A stretch of DNA of 64,000 bases from Synechococcus sp. CC9616 (GCF_000515235.1 NZ_KI911558.1:138588-202587), one strand, 5' to 3'; positions 46,186 to 55,737 are shown, numbered from the stretch's first letter. Notes: generated by a model from the letters alone, not told the origin. Made by a program: numbers and translations.

Positions 46186-47028
46186 ATGACTACTCCTTGG
46201 CCAGCATTGATGAATCGGCCCGATCGCCGCTTCGAACGCCTGAGCCAGCCCAAGGCGGCGGCCGCAGGACGACGACCGGGTTCAACCGTGATCTGGCCTC
46301 TGGGGGCCTGTGAACAGCACGGGCCCCAGCTGCCTCTGATCACGGATGCCCTGTTCGCCGACAGGATTCTTGACGAAGTCCTGAATCGTTTGCCCCCGGA
46401 TTGTCCGATCTGGCGTTTACCGGTGCAGGCAATCGGCTTCTCACCAGAGCATGGCGATTTCCCAGGCACCCTCAGCCTGCCTGCGGACCTGTTGATTCAT
46501 CTGCTGCAGAGCGTCGGCTCGCAGTTGGCTGCGATGGGATTCCAGCGGCTGGTGTTGTTCAACGCCCATGGCGGACAGATCGCTCTCCTTCAGGTGGCAG
46601 CTCGCCAGCTGCGTTGTCTGGCCCCGTCGATGGCCGTCCTGCCCTGTTTCATCTGGAGCGGAGTTGATGGTCTCGAAACGCTCTTGCCTCAGGTGGAACT
46701 TGAGCAGGGGCTCCATGCCGGCCTTGCTGAGACCAGCCTGATGCTGCATCTCGCCCCCGAACTCGTGGGTCCAGACCGTCCTGTGGATGGTCTCTCAGCG
46801 CCCGGGCCCGTTCCTCAGGCTCCGGAAGGATGGTCCCTTGAGGGTGCAGCTCCTTGCGCCTGGCTGACGTCGGATCTCAGTGAGACAGGGGTGATCGGTG
46901 ACAGCCGGGGATCCTCCGAAGAGCTCGGTGAAGCCCTTGAAAACAGACTTGTGGCCCACTGGCATGGGCTCCTGGAGTCGCTTCTGAATTCCGATTGGCC
47001 ACCGATGAAAAGAACAGACGCGTCCTGA
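46186..47028 (+). CDS. Creatininase-family amidohydrolase
   Basis: The 280-residue protein has the creatininase family metal motifs: PLGACEQHGPQLPLITD (Glu-x-His, residues about 38-54), FNAHGGQ near 125 and the GLAETSLMLHL Glu near 183. Enzymes of this family hydrolyse small amides (creatinine, formamides, mycofactocin precursors), and cyanobacterial substrates are unknown. It is divergent from the S1-domain gene (47 bp) and precedes ado. Confidence 0.83.
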   Translation: MTTPWPALMNRPDRRFERLSQPKAAAAGRRPGSTVIWPLGACEQHGPQLPLITDALFADRILDEVLNRLPPDCPIWRLPVQAIGFSPEHGDFPGTLSLPADLLIHLLQSVGSQLAAMGFQRLVLFNAHGGQIALLQVAARQLRCLAPSMAVLPCFIWSGVDGLETLLPQVELEQGLHAGLAETSLMLHLAPELVGPDRPVDGLSAPGPVPQAPEGWSLEGAAPCAWLTSDLSETGVIGDSRGSSEELGEALENRLVAHWHGLLESLLNSDWPPMKRTDAS

Positions 47029-47104
47029 ACTGAGAACCCTGAGGTCCAAGAGTTAAGGAATGCTGGTTATTCTCGGATCCACAAAACGTGGTGAGCTCCG
47101 TTCT

Positions 47105-47824
47105 ATGACGACCCTCAATGCACCTGTGGCTGCTGTGATGGAGGGCCAGGATGCGCTGCCGGACTTCACAACCGCGGCTTACAAGGATGCATACAGCCGC
47201 ATCAACGCCATTGTCATCGAGGGTGAGCAGGAGGCTCATGACAACTACATCTCACTGGGAACACTGATTCCCGATCAGGCTGATGAGCTCAATAAGCTCG
47301 CTCGCATGGAGATGAAGCACATGAAGGGCTTCACCTCCTGTGGACGCAATCTCGGCGTCAAAGCCGACATGGAGTTCGCCAAAACATTCTTCGAACCCCT
47401 GCACGGAAATTTTCAGGCTGCAATGAAGGAGGGCAAGGTTGTTACCTGCCTGCTCATTCAGGCGTTGTTGATTGAAGCTTTTGCTATCTCGGCTTATCAC
47501 ATTTATATCCCCGTTGCTGATCCTTTTGCCCGCAAGATCACCGAGGGGGTGGTAAAGGATGAATACACCCATCTCAACTACGGGCAGGAGTGGTTGAAAG
47601 CCAATTTCGAAGCCAGCAAGGACGAGCTCTTCGAAGCCAACAAGGCCAACCTGCCACTGATCCGCTCGATGCTTGAGGAGGTGTCTGCTGATGCTGCAGT
47701 GCTTCACATGGAAAAGGAGGATCTGATCGAGGACTTCCTGATCGCCTACCAGGAAGCACTCTCTGAAATCGGCTTCAGCTCGAGGGACATTGCCCGGATG
47801 GCTGCTGCAGCCTTGTCGGTCTGA
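47105..47824 (+). CDS. ado: Aldehyde-deformylating oxygenase
   Basis: ADO converts fatty aldehydes to alkanes (C15/C17) plus formate with a di-iron centre, in the cyanobacterial hydrocarbon pathway. The 239-residue protein has ferritin-like iron ligands: Glu41 in [10 protein letters not shown], Glu69/His72 in MEMKH, Glu124 in LIEAFA and Glu153/His156 in DEYTH, matching the known di-iron set by spacing. ATG 47105 was chosen as it gives the usual N-terminus. It lies 111 bp upstream of aar, its partner enzyme. Confidence 0.97.
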   Translation: MTTLNAPVAAVMEGQDALPDFTTAAYKDAYSRINAIVIEGEQEAHDNYISLGTLIPDQADELNKLARMEMKHMKGFTSCGRNLGVKADMEFAKTFFEPLHGNFQAAMKEGKVVTCLLIQALLIEAFAISAYHIYIPVADPFARKITEGVVKDEYTHLNYGQEWLKANFEASKDELFEANKANLPLIRSMLEEVSADAAVLHMEKEDLIEDFLIAYQEALSEIGFSSRDIARMAAAALSV

Positions 47825-47935
47825 TCCCATACGGCCGGTTTTAAACCGGTTCCCCAAGGGGCACGTACGCGCCATTGCTCCCGCCATGGGAGCATGGGCG
47901 GTCGGGACTTGTCCCATGGATTTTCATCGCGCGGC

Positions 47936-48976
47936 ATGTTTGGTCTGATCGGACACTCCACGAGTTTCGAGGCAGCCCGCCGCAAGGCGCAGGAGCTCGG
48001 GTTCGACCACATCGCGGAAGGTGATCTGGATGTCTGGTGCAGTGCTCCTCCCCAGTTGGTTGAGCATGTCGAGATGACGAGTCCTGTCGGAACCCGCATC
48101 AAGGGTGCCTATATCGATTCATGTTTCGTGCCGGAGATGCTGAGCCGTTTCAAAACGGCACGGCGGAAGGTGTTGAACGCCATGGAGCTGGCTCAGAAAA
48201 AGGGCATCAACATCACGGCTCTCGGCGGATTCACTTCAATTATTTTCGAGAATTTCAACCTGCTTCAACACAAAACCGTCCGGAGCACTACTCTGGAATG
48301 GGAGCGGTTCACCACAGGCAATACCCATACAGCCTGGGTGATTTGTCGCCAGGTTGAAAACAATGCTCCGTCCCTTGGCATCGATTTGAAAAAAGCCAAA
48401 GTGGCGGTTGTGGGTGCCACAGGTGATATTGGTAGTGCGGTCTGTCGATGGCTCACGGCTCGCACCGGCGTGGGAGAGCTGCTTCTCGTTGCCCGCCAGC
48501 AACAACCTCTGGTCGATCTCCAGCAGGAACTTGGTGGAGGGCGTGTTCTCAGCCTGGACGAGGCATTGCCGGAGGCTGATGTGGTGGTTTGGGTGGCCAG
48601 CATGCCGCGAACACTCCACATCGATCACGAACGCCTTCGCAAGCCCTGTCTGATGATTGATGGTGGCTACCCGAAGAATCTGGATGCCAAGGTCGCCGGA
48701 GGTGACATCCGTGTCCTCAAGGGCGGCATCGTCGAGTTTTGTCGGGATATCGGCTGGTCAATGATGCAACTTGCCGAGATGGAGAAGCCCCAACGGCAGA
48801 TGTTCGCCTGCTTCGCAGAGGCCATGCTGCTTGAATTCGAGCAGTGCCACACAAATTTCAGCTGGGGGAGAAACAACATCACTCTCGAGAAGATGGATTT
48901 CATCGGAGCGGCCTCTGTTCGCCACGGTTTTTCAACCCTCAACCTGCAGCCCAAGCTCCACGCCGCCGCCGCCTGA
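47936..48976 (+). CDS. aar: Acyl-ACP reductase
   Basis: AAR reduces fatty acyl-ACP to the aldehyde with NADPH, supplying ADO. The 346-residue protein starts [12 protein letters not shown], has the NADPH-binding [16 protein letters not shown] (about 162-177), and a conserved [10 protein letters not shown] (Cys about 292), which aligns with the active-site cysteine of the Synechococcus elongatus enzyme. ATG 47936 is preferred over codons up to 47894. Next is accA, 10 bp away, so alkane and fatty-acid synthesis are linked by position. Confidence 0.97.
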   Translation: MFGLIGHSTSFEAARRKAQELGFDHIAEGDLDVWCSAPPQLVEHVEMTSPVGTRIKGAYIDSCFVPEMLSRFKTARRKVLNAMELAQKKGINITALGGFTSIIFENFNLLQHKTVRSTTLEWERFTTGNTHTAWVICRQVENNAPSLGIDLKKAKVAVVGATGDIGSAVCRWLTARTGVGELLLVARQQQPLVDLQQELGGGRVLSLDEALPEADVVVWVASMPRTLHIDHERLRKPCLMIDGGYPKNLDAKVAGGDIRVLKGGIVEFCRDIGWSMMQLAEMEKPQRQMFACFAEAMLLEFEQCHTNFSWGRNNITLEKMDFIGAASVRHGFSTLNLQPKLHAAAA

Positions 48977-48986
48977 TTCCGCCGCC

Positions 48987-49976
48987 ATGCCCCGACGCCC
49001 CCTGCTCGAGTTTGAAAAGCCTCTGGTGGAGCTGGAGCAACAGATCGATCAGATCCGCCAGCTGGCCCGCGATTCCGAGGTGGATGTCAGTCAGCAGCTG
49101 CTCCAGCTCGAAACCTTGGCTGAACGCCGCCGTCAGGAGATTTTCCAGGGGCTCACACCGGCCCAGAAAATTCAGGTGGCTCGACACCCCCATCGGCCCA
49201 GCACGTTGGATTTCATCCAGATGTTCTGCGACGACTGGATTGAATTGCATGGTGATCGCCGCGGCAATGACGATCAGGCCCTCGTTGGAGGTGTGGGGCG
49301 TCTGGGCGATCAGCCCGTGCTGCTGATTGGGCACCAGAAGGGTCGAGACACGAAAGAAAATGTGGCGAGGAATTTCGGTATGGCCACGCCGGGTGGGTAT
49401 CGCAAAGCCTTGCGCCTGATGGATCATGCCGATCGATTTCGGCTGCCGATCCTGACGTTCATCGACACACCGGGCGCTTACGCCGGCCTGCAGGCGGAGG
49501 AGCAAGGACAGGGTGAGGCGATTGCGGTGAACCTCCGCGAAATGTTCAGACTCAGGGTTCCAGTGATTGCAACGGTGATCGGCGAGGGAGGCTCGGGTGG
49601 CGCGCTTGGGATCGGGGTCGCCGATCGTTTGCTCATGTTTGAGCACAGCGTGTACACAGTCGCCAGTCCTGAAGCCTGTGCGTCGATCCTCTGGAGAGAC
49701 GCTGGGAAGGCTCCAGAGGCTGCAGAAGCTTTGAGAATCACAGGGTCAGATTTGTTGGGTCTCGGGGTGGTGGATGAAGTTCTGCCCGAACCCTCTGGAG
49801 GCAACAACTGGGCGCCACTTGAGGCTGGTCAGACCCTTAGAGCCGCACTGGAGCGTCACCTTGCCGAGCTCCTTCTGTTGTCTGGCCAACAGCTTAGAGA
49901 AGGCCGTTACCGCAAATTCCGTTCAATGGGGCGTTTTATTGAAAATAAGTCACACCAGGCCGAGCTTGCTGCTTAA
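48987..49976 (+). CDS. accA: Acetyl-CoA carboxylase carboxyltransferase subunit alpha
   Basis: AccA is half of the carboxyltransferase that makes malonyl-CoA, the first committed step of fatty-acid synthesis. The 329-residue protein has an N-terminal helix ([12 protein letters not shown]) and the carboxyltransferase core with [30 protein letters not shown] and [22 protein letters not shown] 48987 was chosen because [12 protein letters not shown] matches the family; it is 10 bp past the aar stop. Confidence 0.97.
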   Translation: MPRRPLLEFEKPLVELEQQIDQIRQLARDSEVDVSQQLLQLETLAERRRQEIFQGLTPAQKIQVARHPHRPSTLDFIQMFCDDWIELHGDRRGNDDQALVGGVGRLGDQPVLLIGHQKGRDTKENVARNFGMATPGGYRKALRLMDHADRFRLPILTFIDTPGAYAGLQAEEQGQGEAIAVNLREMFRLRVPVIATVIGEGGSGGALGIGVADRLLMFEHSVYTVASPEACASILWRDAGKAPEAAEALRITGSDLLGLGVVDEVLPEPSGGNNWAPLEAGQTLRAALERHLAELLLLSGQQLREGRYRKFRSMGRFIENKSHQAELAA

Positions 49977-50000
49977 GGTATGAGGGTTTTCTGACGCAAC

Positions 50001-50708
50001 TTGCCCACAGCCTTCATTACTGGAGCAAGTCGCGGCATTGGCCGCCGCACGGCTGAACTCCTGGCCTCCCATGGCTGGGACCTTCTGCTCACCGCTCGCA
50101 ACAGAGAGCAACTTGATGCCCTGCGGGACAATCTCAAAGGGATGTCCGGATCCATCCACTGTGAGCCAGCTGATCTCACAGATCCGGACGCCATTGCATC
50201 GGCGATGGCCCGGCTGCTGAGCCAGGGCAATACGCCCTCAGTGCTCATCAACAATGCCGGTGCTGCCTACACGGGGGATCTACTGGCTATGCCATTGGAT
50301 CGATGGCAATGGTTGCTTCAGCTCAACCTCACCAGCGTCATGCAGGTGTGTTCAGCCGTTGTTCCATCCATGCGCTCGAAAGGCGGACTGGTGATCAACG
50401 TCAGCAGCCACGCTGCACACAATGCATTTCCGCAGTGGGGGGCCTACAGCGTCACCAAAGCTGCGTTGGTGCGCTTCACCCGTTGCCTGGCTGCTGAGGA
50501 GCGGACCCACGGCGTTCGTGCCTGCACCCTCACCCTTGGTGCTGTGGATTCATCCCTCTGGGACGAAGAAACCGTACAAAGTGATTTCGATCGTCGTGCC
50601 ATGCTCACGGTCGATCAAGCAGCAAGTGCCCTTGTGCACTTGGCCCAGCAGCCCACCAATCAGGTCATCGAAGACCTCACCCTGATGCCGTCCATCGGCG
50701 CCTTCTGA
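50001..50708 (+). CDS. Short-chain dehydrogenase/reductase
   Basis: The 235-residue protein has the NAD(P)-binding TGASRGIGRRTAELL (residues 7-21), NNAGAAYTG near 84, and the catalytic Ser (NVSSHAA near 132) and Tyr/Lys in YSVTKAA (about 149-155). The substrate is unknown, but the setting just after accA and aar suggests a fatty-acid or aldehyde role. It starts at TTG 50001 and is followed by folE with 9 bp. Confidence 0.85.
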   Translation: MPTAFITGASRGIGRRTAELLASHGWDLLLTARNREQLDALRDNLKGMSGSIHCEPADLTDPDAIASAMARLLSQGNTPSVLINNAGAAYTGDLLAMPLDRWQWLLQLNLTSVMQVCSAVVPSMRSKGGLVINVSSHAAHNAFPQWGAYSVTKAALVRFTRCLAAEERTHGVRACTLTLGAVDSSLWDEETVQSDFDRRAMLTVDQAASALVHLAQQPTNQVIEDLTLMPSIGAF

Positions 50709-50717
50709 AGACTCCTA

Positions 50718-51515
50718 ATGACATCTACCGTCCCATTCGTCTCCAATGGCGCTGCCCGTAACGGCAATGGCAATGGCAACGGCAACGGCCATGCAAAAAG
50801 CGCTGCAAACGCAAATGCATCAAGCCTGAACACAGCAATTTCCGTTCGTATACAAGAGCGCCTCAGGGAAGCGGGGGTGTCCTTCCTCGCGAACGACAAC
50901 ATTTCTGCCCAGATCGAGCCAGGAGAGCTGGCTCAGCTCGAAGTTGAGGTGGCTGACAGAGTTCGGGAGCTGTTGCGCAGCCTGGTGATCGATATCGACA
51001 ATGATCACAACACCCATGAGACTGCTGAGCGAGTTGCTCGCATGTACCTCCACGAGGTGTTCAAGGGCCGCTATCACCATCAACCCAAGGTGGCCAGCTT
51101 CCCCAACGTGAAGCGGCTGGATGAGATTTACACAGTTGGTCCGATCACAGTGCGCTCAGCCTGTTCCCACCATCTGGTGCCGATCATGGGTAACTGCTGG
51201 ATCGGTATCAAACCCGGTTCCCGTGTGATTGGTCTTTCTAAATTCACCCGTGTGGCGGATTGGGTGTTCTCAAGGCCTCATATCCAGGAAGAGGCCGTCA
51301 TGATTCTGGCCGATGAAATTGAGAAACTCTGCGAGCCCCAAGGTCTTGGCATCATTATCAAAGCGCAGCACTACTGCATGAAATGGAGAGGTGTCAGAGA
51401 GCCTCAAACCAGCATGGTTAACTCCGTTGTGCGCGGAGATTTTCGACACGATTCGAGCCTCAAGCAGGAATTCTTCGAGCTCGTGCGTCAACAGGAAGCT
51501 TTGCTGAGCACCTGA
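50718..51515 (+). CDS. folE: GTP cyclohydrolase I
   Basis: FolE turns GTP into dihydroneopterin triphosphate for folate synthesis (and possibly pterins). The 265-residue protein has a disordered Asn/Gly-rich N-terminus (residues 11-20 read NGNGNGNGNG), then the conserved core with ETAERVARMYLHEVFKGRY, SACSHHLVPIMG (zinc-binding Cys/His near 152-158) and ends ...QEALLST. The N-terminal repeat corresponds to a short DNA repeat at about 50759-50792. It follows the SDR gene. Confidence 0.95.
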   Translation: MTSTVPFVSNGAARNGNGNGNGNGHAKSAANANASSLNTAISVRIQERLREAGVSFLANDNISAQIEPGELAQLEVEVADRVRELLRSLVIDIDNDHNTHETAERVARMYLHEVFKGRYHHQPKVASFPNVKRLDEIYTVGPITVRSACSHHLVPIMGNCWIGIKPGSRVIGLSKFTRVADWVFSRPHIQEEAVMILADEIEKLCEPQGLGIIIKAQHYCMKWRGVREPQTSMVNSVVRGDFRHDSSLKQEFFELVRQQEALLST

Positions 51516-51586
51516 TCCCTTCCCGTGATTGATGGCTAGATCACAGCCTGAACAGTTGGTTTTGATTCTCGTTTAGGGGCTCAACT

Positions 51587-52261
51587 TCAACTGTTCTGTT
51601 TTACGGCTTCGATTAAATCTCTGACCTTCTCAAGATTTTTTCTGCCCGGAAAGTCTTCCAGTCGGCTGGAGGCGTCGAGGCCATCGGGGTTGACCCGATT
51701 CAGCAGGTCCGGAATCCATTCAGCACTGATTCCTCCTGCCAGCCACCAGGGCAGGGGAAGTTCAACAGTATTCAGACCGTCGAGGGAGAGACGGTGACCA
51801 GTCCCCCCCAGCTGATCAGGGCTCCAGGCATCCAGCAGCAGGGAATCAACGGATTGCGCGTAACCCTCCAGGCTGTGCAAATCCTGAGACGAACGCAGCC
51901 GCAGGGCTTTCCACCAGTTCACCCGAGGATGCCGTCGTTTCAGAGCCATGCACCGCTCTGGCAACTCACCTCCGTGCAGCTGAACCACCGTCGGAGTTCC
52001 CTCGCCCTCGAGAGCAGCGTCTAGCGAATCGTCATCCATGTCGGCCACAACCCAGACCCGTTGAACGTCGTTTGCGTTCTGCTCCAAAGCCTTAAAGATC
52101 TCTCGGCGCAGTGGCTCTGCAACAAACCGCGGCGTTCCGGCGACACCGATCACGCCAATGGCATCAGCACCGATAGCTGCGATCGAGAGGGCTTGCTCAG
52201 GATCCGTGATGCCGCAGATTTTCACGGCGGGCTTGGATCGGTTTTCGCGCAAGGAGATCAA
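51587..52261 (-). CDS. trpF: Phosphoribosylanthranilate isomerase
   Basis: TrpF isomerises phosphoribosylanthranilate in tryptophan synthesis. The 224-residue TIM-barrel protein begins with VKICGITDPEQAL (Cys base near residue 16), has VVQLHGGELPE near 93, LLLDAWSPDQLGGTGHRL near 140-157 (catalytic Asp) and LAGGISAEWIPD near 174. Monocistronic; its 3' end faces folE with 71 bp between stops. Confidence 0.94.
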   Translation of the reverse strand: MISLRENRSKPAVKICGITDPEQALSIAAIGADAIGVIGVAGTPRFVAEPLRREIFKALEQNANDVQRVWVVADMDDDSLDAALEGEGTPTVVQLHGGELPERCMALKRRHPRVNWWKALRLRSSQDLHSLEGYAQSVDSLLLDAWSPDQLGGTGHRLSLDGLNTVELPLPWWLAGGISAEWIPDLLNRVNPDGLDASSRLEDFPGRKNLEKVRDLIEAVKQNS

Positions 52262-52323
52262 CGTGTGCCCTCCCTAGGATCGGGTAGGAATCGTCGCTCA
52301 GGCGACAACAAACGGATACTGAC

Positions 52324-53577
52324 GTGGGAGAGGGCTGGGAGCTACTCAAGATTCGCGGAATCCCCCTGAGGGTTCACCCCAGCTGGTTTGTGATTCTCGC
52401 GCTGACCACGGTGATGTTCCAGGCTCAGTTGTCGGCAGGTGTCGGCGCAGGGCTGGCCGTTGGAGTGACCTGGGGGATCGGACTGCTGACCGCACTGTTG
52501 ATGTTCGTCTCCGTTCTCCTGCATGAACTGGGGCATTCCCTTGTGGCTCTTCATGAGGGAGTGAAAGTCCGCAGCATCACCCTGTTCTTGATGGGCGGTG
52601 TGGCCAGGGTTGAGAAGGAATGCAGCACCGCGATGGGCTCTCTGCGGGTGGCGGCGGCTGGCCCCCTTGTGAGCCTTGTTTTGGCCGGACTCCTTCTGCT
52701 GTCAGCCCCTTCGATTCAATCGGTCAATCCCCTGCTGGCCAATTTGTGCAGCCAGCTGGGAGGCCTCAATCTGGTTCTGGCGTTGTTCAACCTGTTGCCT
52801 GGTCTCCCCTTGGACGGGGGCCTGATCCTGAAATCACTCGTTTGGCAGTTCACAGGTAGCCGAAGTCGCGGCGTGCAGGTCGCCACAGCGTCGGGTCGGG
52901 CTCTGGCCCTAACAGCAATTGTTCTCGGGCTTTACCTGTTTTTGGTCGCCAAAAGTGGCGGTGGTCTCTGGCTGATGCTGTTGGGGTGGTTTGGGCTGGG
53001 GGCCAATCGAGGTCAGACCCAGATGCTGGTGTTGCAGAAGGTGCTTCAGGACGTCTCCGTGTCCGAGGCAACCAGCCGTCGCTTTCGCGTCCTTGAGTCT
53101 GATCAACCGCTGAGACGGCTCAGCCAGATTCGGCTCCAGGATGCTGAGGGCCAGCGTGGCCAGGACTGGATCCTGATCTGTCGAGCCGGTCGCTGGATCG
53201 GATGGGTTGATGATCAGCCTTTGCGCGATCTGCCAGTTCAGCAATGGGACCGGCAGAGTCTTGAAGATCACCTGAAACCCCTGGACCAGTTGCCATCCAT
53301 TGCCGATAAGGCCCCACTTTGGCAAGCGGTGAAGGCTCTGGAGCAGGCTCCTGACGGGCGCTTGTTGGTTTTCAGCCCCGCTGGGCTTCCGTCCGGGACG
53401 ATTGATCGTATGGATGTCGGGGAAGCCGTTCTACAGAAACTGGGCGTTCGCCTCCCACCACCGATTCTTGAGGAGGCTCGCAAGCAGAATGCTTACCCAC
53501 TGGGTCTGGTCATGCTTCCTCAGGTGGTGGAGACCATGCAGGCATCCGAGTCTGATCTGGCCCGCGAAAGCGCTTGA
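52324..53577 (+). CDS. M50-family site-2 protease-like membrane metalloprotease
   Basis: The 417-residue protein has transmembrane helices at about 20-40 and 44-66, the zinc motif HELGH (67-71), further spans, and the second metal region NLLPGLPLDGG near 159-169, so it should be an active intramembrane zinc protease of the S2P/SpoIVFB kind. The C-terminal half (about 240-400) is soluble and possibly CBS-like, lacking a clear motif. Substrates could be anti-sigma factors or membrane-bound regulators. Start is GTG 52324. Its 3' end overlaps the convergent lipoate ligase gene by 58 bp. Confidence 0.88.
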   Translation: MGEGWELLKIRGIPLRVHPSWFVILALTTVMFQAQLSAGVGAGLAVGVTWGIGLLTALLMFVSVLLHELGHSLVALHEGVKVRSITLFLMGGVARVEKECSTAMGSLRVAAAGPLVSLVLAGLLLLSAPSIQSVNPLLANLCSQLGGLNLVLALFNLLPGLPLDGGLILKSLVWQFTGSRSRGVQVATASGRALALTAIVLGLYLFLVAKSGGGLWLMLLGWFGLGANRGQTQMLVLQKVLQDVSVSEATSRRFRVLESDQPLRRLSQIRLQDAEGQRGQDWILICRAGRWIGWVDDQPLRDLPVQQWDRQSLEDHLKPLDQLPSIADKAPLWQAVKALEQAPDGRLLVFSPAGLPSGTIDRMDVGEAVLQKLGVRLPPPILEEARKQNAYPLGLVMLPQVVETMQASESDLARESA

Positions 53578-54263
53578 CGTTCCTGCGCGTCCAGGCCCTG
53601 TTCCTGCCACGCCAGCGTCGACCAGTTTCGCTGCAGCGATCCCTGTAGATATCGATCCAGACCAGCGCGGGGAATCGAAGCGGGAGCGGCGGCGGGGGCA
53701 TCTTCTCCGAAGACGTCCTGCCACAGCGGTGCGGGAGGATCGAGCAAGATTTCACCGTGTTGCAAAAGCCGCCCGTGCAGCCAGCGCTGGGCACTGCCGA
53801 TGCGTTTGACCCCGCCGTCGTCGACCAGATCGGCCGCTGTGGAGCGGGCAAAACAGTTGATTCCCTCGTTCAGGGCTGCTTGATCGCCGAAGTGGAGACG
53901 CACCCCTAGCTGTTGAAAGCCATCGATCAGCCACTGGCAGGCTTCTCGGTAGGCCTCATGCCGTCGTCGTGGTGCTTGCGGCCAAATCAAGGCATAGGTG
54001 AGGCCACCGGAATGCAGAACTGCTCGGCCTCCACTGGGCCGGCGCACCAGAGACAAACGCCCGGCGTTGGCTAAGTCATTCCAGTGAAGGGGCCAGTGTT
54101 TTTGGTGCCGTCCTAGCGACAGCCAGGGGCCGCTCCAGCGATAGAAGCGGAGAATCGGAGTGGTGTGGCTGCGCTCCAGTAACAGCGTGTCGATCGCCAT
54201 CTGCTCGTGCCCATCGCTGCACAGCGTTGGCAGGAATCGTCCAGTTGCCCCATCGCTCGTCAT
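53520..54263 (-). CDS. Lipoate-protein ligase A-type enzyme
   Basis: The 247-residue protein belongs to the BPL/LplA/LipB fold: RFYRWSGPWLSLGRHQ (about 40-55), RRPSGGRAVLHSGGLTYALI (about 73-92) and the catalytic-type Lys in GVKRIGSAQRW near 156. It attaches lipoate or octanoate to proteins such as pyruvate dehydrogenase E2 and glycine cleavage H. Whether it is LplA or LipM type is not decided. ATG 54263 is preferred because it lies before the first conserved segment and leaves 27 bp to the divergent TauE-family start. Confidence 0.85.
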   Translation of the reverse strand: MTSDGATGRFLPTLCSDGHEQMAIDTLLLERSHTTPILRFYRWSGPWLSLGRHQKHWPLHWNDLANAGRLSLVRRPSGGRAVLHSGGLTYALIWPQAPRRRHEAYREACQWLIDGFQQLGVRLHFGDQAALNEGINCFARSTAADLVDDGGVKRIGSAQRWLHGRLLQHGEILLDPPAPLWQDVFGEDAPAAAPASIPRAGLDRYLQGSLQRNWSTLAWQEQGLDAQERQALSRARSDSDACMVSTT

Positions 54264-54290
54264 GCTGGAGATCCTGATCGAGATGACGCT

Positions 54291-55076
54291 GTGCTCGAGC
54301 TGCCATGGTGGGACATCCCTTTGTTGATTGCTCTGGGGCTGTTCGCCGGCGGGTTGGCAGGTCTTTTGGGAATCGGTGGCGGACTGATTTTTGCGCCGTT
54401 GCTTCTCTTGCTGGACTTTCCACCTCATCAGGCACTGGCCACCAGCAGTTTCGCCATCGTTCCGACGGCCCTTTCCGGAGCCCTGACGCACTTGCGCAGC
54501 GGCACGATTCCGCAGCGATCAGGCCTTGCGATTGGGCTGGCCGCCTTTGGGGCTGCTCTGCTCTTCGGCGGTTTGGCAGGAGGGGTTTCCGGTTGGCTGC
54601 TCGTCGCACTGCAGACGGTGATTTACGTCGTCCTTGCATTTGCCGTGCGCGTGCGTCCGGAGCAGGAGGTGACAAGCGACGAAGAAACTGAGGAATTGGA
54701 GAAGAAGGCGCCGTTTCTGGCAGGAGCGGGCTGCATCGCCGGCTGGACCGCCGGGATGTTGGGTCTTGGCGGAGGTTTGGTGATGGTCCCTTTGATGAAT
54801 GGGCCAATGGGCGTGCCCATTCATGCCGCTGTTCGGCTCAGCACGCTGGCAGTGTTTTGTTCGGCCACTGCAGCATCCCTTCAGTTCCTGCATGAGGGGA
54901 CAGGTGAGCCTTTGACAGGACTCCTCCTCGGCGGGGTGGCTGCTCTGGCGGCCCGATGGACGTCAAGTCGCCTTGATCAATTCGATTCAGCGTTTCTGGT
55001 GCGCCTCTTGAGAGGACTGGCGATCGTGCTGGCCATCGACAGCAGTCGACGGGCCCTGCACCTCTGGCTGGGCTGA
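54291..55076 (+). CDS. TauE/SafE-family membrane permease
   Basis: The 261-residue protein has eight predicted spans in two related halves, each with a GLLGIGGG-type loop (GLAGLLGIGGGLIFAPLLLL near 18 and GMLGLGGGLVMVPLM near 155), the mark of TauE/SafE sulfite/sulfonate exporter-like permeases. A charged Asp/Glu/Lys linker (EQEVTSDEETEELEKK) lies between. The substrate is unknown. GTG 54291 was chosen to avoid overlap with the divergent ligase gene. It is 4 bp from the stop of the convergent CRR6 gene. Confidence 0.85.
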   Translation: MLELPWWDIPLLIALGLFAGGLAGLLGIGGGLIFAPLLLLLDFPPHQALATSSFAIVPTALSGALTHLRSGTIPQRSGLAIGLAAFGAALLFGGLAGGVSGWLLVALQTVIYVVLAFAVRVRPEQEVTSDEETEELEKKAPFLAGAGCIAGWTAGMLGLGGGLVMVPLMNGPMGVPIHAAVRLSTLAVFCSATAASLQFLHEGTGEPLTGLLLGGVAALAARWTSSRLDQFDSAFLVRLLRGLAIVLAIDSSRRALHLWLG

Positions 55077-55080
55077 ACGT

Positions 55081-55548
55081 TCAGATCAGCAGCGACCAGA
55101 AGCTGTCGTCCAACTCGTAGCCCAGGGCGGCAGCCATCTGGGACAGATTGCCTCGCATTGAGCGGCCATGGGCGCGGCAGAGATCATCGAGATGCATCAA
55201 CCGGTGGGTGATCCACAGTTCCAAAGCCTGCGGCTCGAAACGCAGTCCTTCCGTTCGGCTGAAATCGTGGGGGACCACCATCGCCACATGGCGAATCAGG
55301 CTGCCGTTGTCACGCTCGAGCAGCAGTGGCAGCCAAGGGAACCGGGCATCTGCCCGCAGGGCCCAGAGACGAGGCTCTGGACATTCCGCCAGCTCTCGTG
55401 GATCCTCTGGATCACGGGGCCAGTCAAACCGCAGCTCCAGAACTGGGCCCAGATCAAGCAGGTCGTTCAGGGGTGCTTCCATGCTGGCGGCCAGCGGGCT
55501 GAGGTCCAGTTGCCGGATGGCTGCGGCTTTGATCAGAACCGGATCCAT
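55081..55548 (-). CDS. CRR6-like protein (DUF1817), NDH-1 assembly factor
   Basis: The 155-residue product matches the CRR6/DUF1817 family. Key conserved segments are LELRFDWPRDPEDPRELAE (about 38-56), FPWLPLLLERDNG near 73 and PHDFSRTEGLRFEPQALELW near 93-112. CRR6 helps assemble the NdhI subunit into the photosynthetic NDH-1 complex that runs cyclic electron flow. Start ATG 55548 gives the family N-terminus; extension upstream to 55689 is not needed. It is divergent from psaM by 84 bp. Confidence 0.85.
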   Translation of the reverse strand: MDPVLIKAAAIRQLDLSPLAASMEAPLNDLLDLGPVLELRFDWPRDPEDPRELAECPEPRLWALRADARFPWLPLLLERDNGSLIRHVAMVVPHDFSRTEGLRFEPQALELWITHRLMHLDDLCRAHGRSMRGNLSQMAAALGYELDDSFWSLLI

Positions 55549-55632
55549 GGTCTGGTGTGACAGGCCTTTGCGAATGATGGCGTGTCGCGGTGTCTGTGAA
55601 GAACAATGAGGTCGTTTCCAGCATGCGTTTCC

Positions 55633-55737
55633 ATGGACACCGCCCTCACTTCGCCTGAGATTTTTATCGCTCTTGTGGTCGCTGCCCATGCTGCGGTGCT
55701 GGCCCTCAGGCTGTCGATCAGCTTGTACGAAGCCTGA
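55633..55737 (+). CDS. psaM: Photosystem I subunit XII (PsaM)
   Basis: A 34-codon frame from ATG 55633 encodes a single-span protein with IFIALVVAAHAAVLALRL followed by SISLYEA. Its size, one hydrophobic helix and the ALVxAxxxxVLALRLxxxLY pattern match PsaM, a small PSI subunit near the trimer interface. It is so short that automated gene callers miss it. It lies between CRR6 and a small coiled-coil protein gene, all related to photosynthetic membranes. Confidence 0.88.
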   Translation: MDTALTSPEIFIALVVAAHAAVLALRLSISLYEA

